33,714 bases of DNA from Paludibacteraceae bacterium (GTDB lineage: Bacteria > Bacteroidota > Bacteroidia > Bacteroidales > Paludibacteraceae). The position numbers were made by a program, and so were the translations under genes. Positions within the stretch are counted from its first letter, which is position 1; every line of letters starts with the position of its first letter. The notes under the pieces are model-generated. The model was not told where the DNA came from, made no database searches, and saw only the letters and a program-made list of their open reading frames with translations. Of this stretch, positions 14,381 through 20,427 are shown in pieces. Where the stretch lies: contig JAFZKQ010000070.1 in the NCBI GenBank assembly GCA_017553575.1, positions 1 through 33,714 of the forward strand, read 5' to 3'.

Positions 14381-15019
14381 CTATACCACAATATTCACTT
14401 CTGGAGGTGGAGGTGGCAACTCGCTTAGACTAGTCATCTCCGTTCCCGTATCTTCCACCTTCATGCTACCTGCGCTAACTGAAGCGGAAACCCACTTGAA
14501 GAAGGACTTAATCGTCGCACTATCAGCAGTATCCAATTGGACAACGCAGTCCGTGATTTTCTTCAAAGTCTCCGTATTGGCACCTTGGCCAGCAGCACAA
14601 GCGACAACCATACCAAACTTACGCTTCTTGAATTCAGCCAAACCGGCATTCAAATCGTCCGTCGGCTCTCCGTCGGTCATGATGAAAACCAAAGGTTTCC
14701 AATCACCCTTCTTCTCCATGGTCGATTTCGTCACTTCCGCATCCACCCTGTTTGCCAAAAGAGCGAGCGCCTCGCCCAAAGCCGTACAGCCATTCGCCGA
14801 AATGGCAGGCTGCTGGAAACTAGAGAGTTCCGTAAGAGGGGTAATCTGTTTAGCCGAACTATCAAACGTAATAATGCTCAAATATGCGGTTTCCAACGCA
14901 TAAGGGTCGGTTCTCAATGTAGAGACCAAGACCTGCACACCATTTTTGACAGCTTCAATCGGTTCACCATACATGGAACCCGAAGTGTCCAATAAGATGT
15001 AAACTGGCAATCTCCTCAT
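14381..15019 (-). CDS. TerY-like VWA-domain protein (last gene of the upstream half)
   Basis: This 212-residue paralog of the 13538-14173 protein is a VWA domain with an intact metal site: DTSGS (11-15), T79 in NGCTALG and TDG (115-117, D116). It ends in a polyproline tail LPPPPPEVNIVV (201-212), preceded by a short Ser/Thr/Glu linker. The tail is conserved with its paralog although the linkers before it differ, which suggests a selected contact site. It lies 8 bases downstream of the third TerD-like gene, so it belongs to the terD transcript. A hairpin terminator follows directly. It is expected to be cytoplasmic and to act as a partner or scaffold in the phosphorylation system. Confidence 0.92.
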   Translation of the reverse strand: MRRLPVYILLDTSGSMYGEPIEAVKNGVQVLVSTLRTDPYALETAYLSIITFDSSAKQITPLTELSSFQQPAISANGCTALGEALALLANRVDAEVTKSTMEKKGDWKPLVFIMTDGEPTDDLNAGLAEFKKRKFGMVVACAAGQGANTETLKKITDCVVQLDTADSATIKSFFKWVSASVSAGSMKVEDTGTEMTSLSELPPPPPEVNIVV

Positions 15020-15027
15020 TTCAATTC

Positions 15028-15690
15028 CTATTTAGCGTAATTCTTTAATATTCTATCAATTGTATAGCAAAGATTAGGGTCTTTGTAAGCATCTCCGATA
15101 GCATTGAACTTCCAATCGCCATTGTGCTTGTATAATTTACCCATAATCAACGCTGTTGCGCCCTTATATTGAGGGTGAGAAGAGACATCATATTTAGCAA
15201 ATACCTCTTTTACCTTTGTCGGAGTACCCTCAAACATACGGATATAAGCGTATGGAATTTCAGAGAAATCCTCTTTTCCACAATTGTTCAAGAAGAAGAA
15301 GATTTGCTGAACATCTGGGCTCACCTTATTCAGGTTAACGGTAATAATCTCATTATCAAGCTCATCATTTCCGCCCTTGTCACCCTGCAAATCATCGCCA
15401 GAGTGATGGAAAGCGCCATCTTTTGAGTCGATCTTACCTGGATCCCTTCCGAATTTAGCCAAGAAGTCAACCCTATATAGCGGAGAATAGATGTAGTCGC
15501 AGAGATTTCCGTTAGCATCAATCATGACGCAGCTCAAATCCAAATCCACATCCGAAACGTTTTTCATCAACCCGAAGAAGGAACGGCTCTCTATGCCACC
15601 CCAGTTACAACCCACACAAAATTCTGTCAATTTGGATCCGTTTGACTTCTCCAAATTTATTCTTTGTCCTTTTTCTAATCGTATAGCCAT
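15028..15690 (-). CDS. Divergent TerD-family protein (longer form)
   Basis: At 220 residues this is longer and more divergent than the two TerD proteins upstream of it. It keeps the family start (IRLEKGQRINLEK), the VDLDLS acidic strand motif (48-53) in place of DFDLDAS, the HSGDDLQGD loop (96-104) and the LYKHNGDWKFNAIGD end motif (186-200). TerD domains are Ca2+-binding beta-sandwich modules, and the acidic residues in the first two motifs are the expected ligands. It carries several Cys residues not seen in its neighbours. Spacing is 7 bases from the upstream terD and 8 bases to the VWA gene, so all are co-transcribed. It may serve as a structural variant or partner subunit; that is inference. 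Confidence 0.88.
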   Translation of the reverse strand: MAIRLEKGQRINLEKSNGSKLTEFCVGCNWGGIESRSFFGLMKNVSDVDLDLSCVMIDANGNLCDYIYSPLYRVDFLAKFGRDPGKIDSKDGAFHHSGDDLQGDKGGNDELDNEIITVNLNKVSPDVQQIFFFLNNCGKEDFSEIPYAYIRMFEGTPTKVKEVFAKYDVSSHPQYKGATALIMGKLYKHNGDWKFNAIGDAYKDPNLCYTIDRILKNYAK

Positions 15691-15697
15691 ATCTTAA

Positions 15698-16249
15698 TCA
15701 ATTATATTTTGTCAAATAACCTTCCAAACCCTGTTTGTCACCAATTCCGACAGCCTCGAATTTCCATTCACCGTTTCGCTTGTAGATACGTCCAAATTCG
15801 ACTGACGTCTCGATGCTGAAGTCCTCCTCCAACTCATACTTAAGAATCTCCTCCTTCGTATCCGTGTTGTAGATTCGTACAAATGAATTGTGGACTTGTC
15901 CAAAATTCTGTTTACGCTCCGATGCCTTATGGATAGTCACAACGATGCGTATATCTTCAGCCCGTGAATCGATTTTATCCAAATTGATGAGGATACTTTC
16001 GTCATCACCATCGCCTGCGCCCGTCAAGTTGTCGCCCGTATGGATCACCGATTCATCTGGAGACTTCAAATTGTTATAGAACACAAAGTATTCGTCAGCC
16101 AACAACTTCTTGTCTGCACCTAAAATGAAAACGGAAGCGTCCAAATCAAAGTCACAACCTGTATCCGATTGATTGGTGTCCCAACCCAAACCTACGGTGA
16201 ATTTCCTTACCTCCAAACTCACCCTTTGTCCTTTCTCTAAATTAATCAT
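15698..16249 (-). CDS. TerD-family Ca2+-binding stress protein
   Basis: The 183-residue protein is a standard single-domain TerD: INLEKGQRVSLE at the start, GLGWDTN (20-26), the Ca2+-ligand motif DFDLDAS (33-39), TGDNLTGAGDGDDE (71-84), RKQNFGQVHNSFVRIY (112-127) and a WKFEAVGIG end. TerD proteins bind Ca2+ and are linked to tellurite, oxidant and phage stress responses in other bacteria; the molecular output is not settled. It is clearly paralogous to the 16261-16818 protein. The upstream terD ends 11 bases before it and the divergent terD starts 7 bases after it. The cytoplasm is the expected location. Confidence 0.94.
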   Translation of the reverse strand: MINLEKGQRVSLEVRKFTVGLGWDTNQSDTGCDFDLDASVFILGADKKLLADEYFVFYNNLKSPDESVIHTGDNLTGAGDGDDESILINLDKIDSRAEDIRIVVTIHKASERKQNFGQVHNSFVRIYNTDTKEEILKYELEEDFSIETSVEFGRIYKRNGEWKFEAVGIGDKQGLEGYLTKYN

Positions 16250-16260
16250 ATCCTCAAATT

Positions 16261-16818
16261 TTAACCAACATATTTATCTACGAAAAATTGCAAACCGCCC
16301 TTGTATCCAATACCGAGCGCCTCGAATTTCCAAACATCACCACGGCGATAGAGTCTGCCGAACTCGATGGCTGTCTCGACGGAGAAGTCCTCGTCCAGGT
16401 CGTACTTCGCAATTTCCGAGTTGGAATCTTGGTCGTAGATACGGATGTATGAATTATGGACTTGACCGAAATTCTGCTTGCGGGCTTCCGCATCATGAAT
16501 CGTCACCGTAAAGATGATCTCCTCGATGCGAGGGTCCACCTTGCTCAAATCCACATTCAAAGTTTCGCAGTCGCCACCGTCGTCAGATCCCGTCAAATCG
16601 TCGCCCGAAGAGGTCACCGCCTGATCTGGAGATTGTGGATTATTATAGAAAACGAAAAACTCGTCTAACGGCAATTTCTTATTCGACCCCAGCATGAATG
16701 CCGATGCGTCCAAGTCAAAATCATAACCAGATCCTGGATTTGCCTGCCAACCCAAACCAACTCCAACTTTTGTGAGTCCTACTTCGATTCTCTGTCCTTT
16801 TGATAAATTAATAGCCAT
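16261..16818 (-). CDS. TerD-family Ca2+-binding stress protein (first gene of the island)
   Basis: This 185-residue TerD protein appears to be the promoter-proximal gene of the island. It shows INLSKGQRIEV, GLGWQAN (21-27), DFDLDAS (33-39), SGDDLTGSDDGGD (71-83), RKQNFGQVHNSYIRIYD and WKFEALGIGYKGG. The Asp-rich second motif (78-83) is the typical Ca2+-binding loop. About 294 bases without a gene lie upstream. I found only an imperfect -7 box there (TATTTTTA on the minus strand around 16890), so the promoter may need an activator or an alternative sigma factor. No TerC, TerA or TerZ-type partner genes are in the window, so this is not a classical tellurite operon. Confidence 0.94.
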   Translation of the reverse strand: MAINLSKGQRIEVGLTKVGVGLGWQANPGSGYDFDLDASAFMLGSNKKLPLDEFFVFYNNPQSPDQAVTSSGDDLTGSDDGGDCETLNVDLSKVDPRIEEIIFTVTIHDAEARKQNFGQVHNSYIRIYDQDSNSEIAKYDLDEDFSVETAIEFGRLYRRGDVWKFEALGIGYKGGLQFFVDKYVG

Positions 16819-17112
16819 AATGCTTCACTATTTAATAAATCCGTTTGTTAATATAATAAATAGAGTCTTTCCGAATCCTGTTGATAAAAATAGGTCTGAA
16901 GTCTGCTTAGATTTTTCCCCTTCATTATGATTGGAAACTGTCAATTAGCATTGTAGATCCGAACCAATCCCCTATTCCAAAATCCATAGAAACTCTTTAT
17001 GTAAATATAGAAATTAAAAATGAAAAAAAATAGATTTTTCGCAAATTTTAACAACGAAAGATCTCGACAATAGGCAATACCACGAGGTCACAAACTCGTA
17101 TTCGGAAAGATT
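16819..17112. other. Gene-free region upstream of the Ter-type island
   Basis: This 294-base AT-rich stretch has no plausible coding region. It should hold the terminator of the GNAT gene and the promoter and operators of the island, but no strong terminator hairpin (only a 5-base ACGAG/CTCGT stem near 17080-17098) and no exact TAnnTTTG box is visible on the minus strand. Confidence 0.5.
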
Positions 17113-17637
17113 CTAAACGTCTATATTTTGAAACATGAAACAATTTTGCCATTCATTACCCTTCCTATTCCAAGATTTCAAACATCCACACTCCACGAAC
17201 CCCGCCTTCTGAAACAATCGGATACTTGCCACATTCCCCTCATTCACATGGCAATAGAGTTGATGGAGGTTGAGCAAACGGAAGGCATAAATACACAACA
17301 AAGCAAGAGCTTGGGAGGCATACCCCTTCGACTGGTATTTTGTATCCACCAAAATGCCCACCCCTGCCCGACTATGGTGAGGGTCAAAGTCAAAGAGGTC
17401 GATCGTTCCGATGGCTCTCTGCTCGTCCTTCAACTCAATCATCAGCCTTAACTGCTTCAACGCGTAGATGTCTAAGCTCTGCTGCTCAATATATTGCCGA
17501 AGGACGAAACGGGAATAGGGCGCGATACTATTGCCATCCGCCCAAAAGAGGTCATTGTTTTCCCACTCATAGAGGAGTTCCAAATCCTCCGGTTCCAATG
17601 CCCGCAAACGAATCTCCCCGTTTTCCAAATTTCCCAT
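17113..17637 (-). CDS. GNAT-family N-acetyltransferase (RimL/SpeG-like)
   Basis: The 174-residue product follows the Acetyltransf_3 pattern: an IRLRALEPEDLELLYEWENN start, a central AIGTIDLFDFDPHHSRAGVGI strand pair, the acetyl-CoA loop YQSKGYASQAL (about 102-112), LNLHQLYCHVNEGNVASIRLFQKAGF and a terminal FMFQNI. The layout is close to spermidine acetyltransferase SpeG and RimJ/L enzymes, but the substrate (polyamine, ribosomal protein or small molecule) cannot be set. It starts 7 bases after the DUF4293 gene on the same strand, and the two are probably one transcript from the promoter at 18137-18167. Confidence 0.9.
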   Translation of the reverse strand: MGNLENGEIRLRALEPEDLELLYEWENNDLFWADGNSIAPYSRFVLRQYIEQQSLDIYALKQLRLMIELKDEQRAIGTIDLFDFDPHHSRAGVGILVDTKYQSKGYASQALALLCIYAFRLLNLHQLYCHVNEGNVASIRLFQKAGFVECGCLKSWNRKGNEWQNCFMFQNIDV

Positions 17638-17644
17638 GGTTGGA

Positions 17645-18100
17645 CTATCTCAAACGATCTGCCGAACGTACCAATTGCTCGTCGCGAAGAATCTTCTTGT
17701 TTGCCATATAGAGCAATATGATATTGAAAAGCGGGAAGAGCAAGGTTACCTTATAGGAAGTAGCCGAAACCTCAAACTTGCTGTCATTTATGAAGACATA
17801 GACGATGAGCATGACCACGAAACCGATCCACAACAAGATATCGAGTACGCACAAACGACTTTGCAGAATCCTGTCCGTATAACAAAAGATAGCTCCGACC
17901 GACAAAACCGTACACAAGATGACCAAGACCAACAAAGGCCATGTGGAATAGAGCAAATTTCCCGCTTGCGAAACACCCAATACACCAAACTCATACGTGC
18001 CTGAATTGGCATTGAACAACTCTTCCAAAGGGAAGAAAAAGAGAAGACAAGAGAGGATTGTCGCAATCAATAAGAATATTGTTTGAATTCTTTGAATCAT
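17645..18100 (-). CDS. DUF4293-family membrane protein
   Basis: This 151-residue integral membrane protein has four hydrophobic segments, near residues 7-25, 50-72, 83-103 and 117-132. It starts MIQRIQTIFLL and ends in a charged RDEQLVRSADRLR segment, both typical of the DUF4293 family, which is largely confined to Bacteroidota. No function is known for the family. The charged C-terminal tail should lie in the cytoplasm. It is the first gene of a two-gene unit with the GNAT gene, 7 bases apart, and has a near-consensus promoter at 18137-18167. Confidence 0.85.
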   Translation of the reverse strand: MIQRIQTIFLLIATILSCLLFFFPLEELFNANSGTYEFGVLGVSQAGNLLYSTWPLLVLVILCTVLSVGAIFCYTDRILQSRLCVLDILLWIGFVVMLIVYVFINDSKFEVSATSYKVTLLFPLFNIILLYMANKKILRDEQLVRSADRLR

Positions 18101-18136
18101 AATACTTGATAAATGTTAATGTTTTTTTATTTTGCG

Positions 18137-18167
18137 CAAAGATAGAAAATAAAGATGAGTTCTAAAA
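18137..18167 (-). promoter_or_regulatory. Promoter for the DUF4293-GNAT unit
   Basis: The minus strand reads TTTT (18164-18167), 19 bases, then TATCTTTG (18137-18144). The -7 box is perfect and the -33 differs by one base from TTTG. Transcription should start near 18130, giving a leader of about 30 bases. Confidence 0.6.
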
Positions 18168-18308
18168 GTCCAGCTTGAAATTAGAAAGAGGAAGCCTTTT
18201 TCCTCAAAGGTTCTGACCTTTTGTAACATCGACTTTGCAATCTAGAATCATTTGGAACAAGAAACAAACAAACATTGTGACTATTTGCCTTATTTTTGGT
18301 CACACATC

Positions 18309-18339
18309 TTTGCAGATACATATACTTTTTGTAATTTTG
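18309..18339 (+). promoter_or_regulatory. Consensus promoter for the aminotransferase gene
   Basis: TTTG (18309-18312), 19 bases and TAATTTTG (18332-18339) match the Bacteroidota consensus fully. The predicted start near 18346 leaves a leader of about 29 bases with AAGGA before the ATG at 18375. Confidence 0.8.
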
Positions 18340-18374
18340 CGCGTCGATAATTTATTAATTTAAGGATAACAGAA

Positions 18375-19571
18375 ATGAATCAAGTTTCAGCTCGTTTAGC
18401 AGCATTATCGCCTTCAGCAACTCTTGCTATGTCACAGAAGAGTAGCGAATTGAAGGCACAAGGTATTGATGTAATCAATCTTAGTGTGGGAGAACCGGAT
18501 TTCTTCACCCCTGACCACATAAAAGAGGCTGCAAAAAAAGCTATTGATAATAATTTTTCATTCTACTCACCCGTTCCGGGCTACCCTGCCTTACGTAAGG
18601 CAATCGTCGAGAAACTCCAAAAAGAGAACAATCTCGAATACAAACCAGAACAAATCGTTTGTTCCAACGGTGCTAAGCAATCCGTTTGTAATGTGATTCT
18701 TTGCCTAATCGACAAAGACGACGAGGTGATCGTCCCTGCGCCATATTGGGTAAGCTACATCGAAATGGTTAAGTTGGCTGAAGGAAAGAACGTCATCATC
18801 GAAGCTGGTTTGGACCAAAACTTCAAAATAACTCCTGCTCAATTGGAGGCTGCCATCACGCCAAAGACAAAAGCTCTCATCCTCTGCTCCCCTTCCAACC
18901 CAACGGGAAGCGTTTACTCAAAAGAGGAGTTGGCAGGCTTGGCAAAAGTTATCGCAAAACATCCAAACGTGTTTGTTATCGCTGACGAGATCTACGAACA
19001 CATCAATTATGTAGGCAAGCACGAAAGTATTGCCCAATTCCCAGAGATCAAGGATCAAGTGGTGATCATCAACGGCGTCTCCAAGGGTTATGCCATGACC
19101 GGTTGGCGTTTGGGTTGGATTGCCGCTCCAGAATGGATCGCTAAGGCTTGCAACAAATTGCAAGGACAATATACATCCGGACCTTCTTCCATCACGCAAA
19201 AGGCTGCTGAGGCTGCCTACACGGGCGACCAAACTTGCGTAGAGACTATGCGCCAAGCATTCCAACGCAGACGCGACCTTGTTGTTAAGATGGCTAAAGA
19301 GATTTCCGGTTTCAAAATCACTATCCCTGAAGGTGCATTCTATCTCTTCCCTGATTGTAGCGCATACTTCGGCAAAAAGACTGCTAAGGGAGCAACCATC
19401 AACAACTCTTCTGATTTGGCTCTTTACCTTTTGGAAGAGGGTCACGTTGCTTGCGTGGGCGGTGACTCATTCGGTTCTCCAAAGTGCATCCGTATGTCTT
19501 ACGCAACTTCCGACGAGAAGTTGATCGAGGCATTCAAGAGAATGAAGTCGGCTCTCGACGCTTTGAAATAA
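18375..19571 (+). CDS. aspC: Class I PLP-dependent aminotransferase (aspartate aminotransferase type)
   Basis: The 398-residue enzyme is a fold-type I aminotransferase, probably aspartate:2-oxoglutarate aminotransferase of the I-gamma type common in Bacteroidota. Visible features are NLSVGEPDF (35-43) for substrate binding, YWVSY (124-128), PSNPTG (173-178), the PLP-contact ADEIYE (203-208, D204, Y207), the Schiff-base Lys in VSKGYAMTGWR (K237) and R245. An Arg near the end (RMSYA) would bind the substrate carboxylate. It links the nitrogen pool to oxaloacetate and aspartate. It stands alone with a consensus promoter and a strong terminator. Codon use (many GCT/GGT/AAG) suggests high expression. 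Other amino acids could be substrates. Confidence 0.92.
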   Translation: MNQVSARLAALSPSATLAMSQKSSELKAQGIDVINLSVGEPDFFTPDHIKEAAKKAIDNNFSFYSPVPGYPALRKAIVEKLQKENNLEYKPEQIVCSNGAKQSVCNVILCLIDKDDEVIVPAPYWVSYIEMVKLAEGKNVIIEAGLDQNFKITPAQLEAAITPKTKALILCSPSNPTGSVYSKEELAGLAKVIAKHPNVFVIADEIYEHINYVGKHESIAQFPEIKDQVVIINGVSKGYAMTGWRLGWIAAPEWIAKACNKLQGQYTSGPSSITQKAAEAAYTGDQTCVETMRQAFQRRRDLVVKMAKEISGFKITIPEGAFYLFPDCSAYFGKKTAKGATINNSSDLALYLLEEGHVACVGGDSFGSPKCIRMSYATSDEKLIEAFKRMKSALDALK

Positions 19572-19603
19572 GCAAACAAACACAACAAAACAGATAATTG
19601 GAG

Positions 19604-19648
19604 ACAGGCGGAGAATGATCTTAGGATCATCTCTTCGCCTGTTTTTTT
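19604..19648 (+). terminator. Terminator of the aminotransferase gene
   Basis: A stem joining ACAGGCG (19604-19610) with CGCCTGT (19636-19642), plus an inner GATC-rich arm pair, is followed by seven T. This is a strong intrinsic terminator. Confidence 0.88.
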
Positions 19649-19673
19649 ATGCGTTTTTAGACAACATAGGAGG

Positions 19674-19706
19674 CAAAAAAAGGGATGCTACCGGACGGTG
19701 CATCCC
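19674..19706 (-). terminator. Terminator of the 19731-20054 gene
   Basis: GGGATGC (19682-19688) and GCATCCC (19700-19706) form a perfect 7-base stem with an 11-base loop, followed on the minus strand by a T-run (complement of the A-run at 19675-19681). Confidence 0.8.
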
Positions 19707-19730
19707 CCTCGTGATCACTTACTAGAGTTG

Positions 19731-20054
19731 TTATGCCATCAATGGCAATTTGTTCTGATTAAGTAATTTGATTGCTGAAATCAAATCCTTTGTTTTTGAC
19801 TGATATACATCAAGGTCAGTACCCTTCAAATCAATCTCGCTATCCTCTTCCAACGTTACGATACCCTCAACACCCATCTCCTTGATTGCGCAAGAGAGAT
19901 TCTTAGAGGCACTGGAGGACAACTCCGAATTGGAAGTCCACTGAATTTGATGTGTTTGCGTATCATATACGCATACAAAATTTTTAGCGTTGATGTCGTC
20001 AGCAATCATGAATTTGCGTTCGTCATCGTTTTGTACAGGAAATAATACCTTCAT
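19731..20054 (-). CDS. Small NifX/NifB-like (dinitrogenase FeMo-cofactor-fold) protein
   Basis: The product is 107 residues without signal or membrane segment. The pattern fits the NifX/NifB-C fold: a MKVLFPV start strand, a FVCVYDTQTHQIQW strand pair, a helix CAIKEMGVEGIVT and a C-terminal DVYQSKTKDLISAIKLL segment. Members of this fold bind iron-sulfur or iron-molybdenum clusters in nitrogenase assembly, but many stand-alone members are unrelated to nitrogen fixation, and I see no nif gene here. The family call is moderate and based on overall pattern. It has a full consensus promoter at 20145-20175, a leader of about 84 bases with a small hairpin, and its own terminator, so it is a single-gene unit. 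Confidence 0.72.
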   Translation of the reverse strand: MKVLFPVQNDDERKFMIADDINAKNFVCVYDTQTHQIQWTSNSELSSSASKNLSCAIKEMGVEGIVTLEEDSEIDLKGTDLDVYQSKTKDLISAIKLLNQNKLPLMA

Positions 20055-20099
20055 GGAAACCTAAAAAAAATTTTATAATACATTTAGACGATACTCAAA

Positions 20100-20116
20100 T
20101 GTGGATTTTATCCACA
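20100..20116 (-). other. Leader hairpin upstream of the NifX-like gene
   Basis: TGTGGAT and ATCCACA form a perfect 7-base stem with a 3-base loop, located in the 5' untranslated leader between the predicted transcription start near 20138 and the ATG at 20054. It could stabilise the message or mark a binding site. No further evidence. Confidence 0.45.
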
Positions 20117-20144
20117 CAATTCAGTATCCACAAGAACCATGCCA

Positions 20145-20175
20145 CAAATATACGAAAAACAAAATTTCTTGCAAA
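20145..20175 (-). promoter_or_regulatory. Consensus promoter for the NifX-like gene
   Basis: On the minus strand, TTTG (20172-20175), 19 bases and TATATTTG (20145-20152) match the Bacteroidota consensus exactly. Transcription should start near 20138. Confidence 0.75.
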
Positions 20176-20369
20176 CATGAAGAGGCTTTTATTGAGGTAT
20201 ATCAGCAGAAAAGAGCGATTGAATGCCTTTTTTCCTAAGATTCTGCCTCCTAAACGACTATCAGGAGGCCACCAAACTGCAAATCTCGGCATAGAGGCCG
20301 TTTAAATGAACGACAGAGGCACAAAGTAGCCAGATGAACAAAACCATGGTCGGGGCAACACAAAAGCAA
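20176..20369. other. Gene-free stretch between alaS terminator and next promoter
   Basis: Together with the flanking promoter and terminator this makes a 373-base gap (20055-20427). It holds a perfect 7-base inverted repeat, GCCTCCT (20245-20251) with AGGAGGC (20263-20269), and no convincing gene. A 28-codon hydrophobic frame (minus, 20261-20347) ends at this repeat but has no other support. Confidence 0.4.
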
Positions 20370-20404
20370 GAGGGTGTGTCAAAATTGATTTTTGACACAC
20401 CCTC
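20370..20404 (-). terminator. Hairpin terminator of alaS
   Basis: GAGGGTGTGTCAAAA (20370-20384) and its exact reverse complement (20390-20404) form a perfect 15-base stem with a 5-base loop. It lies 23 bases past the alaS stop. The tail on the minus strand is only mildly T-rich, but the A/T-rich stem top could supply the U-tract. Confidence 0.72.
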
Positions 20405-20427
20405 CTTCTATATAGCGTCTTACTCTA

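Noticed and set aside
8829-16818. Classical tellurite-resistance operon
   Set aside because: TerD and TerY-like genes are present, but TerC, TerA, TerB as a separate gene and TerZ are not, and the kinase/PP2C/PrsW content differs. Calling it tellurite resistance would overstate the evidence.
18375-19571. Long minus-strand frame (18918-19445) inside the aminotransferase gene
   Set aside because: It is an antisense shadow of a well-supported gene, with no family signal of its own. The same applies to the long plus-strand frames inside the ATPase, kinase and alaS genes.
20261-20347. 28-codon hydrophobic open frame on the minus strand ending at an inverted repeat
   Set aside because: It reads as a small membrane peptide, but there is no promoter, no ribosome site and no second copy; likely chance.
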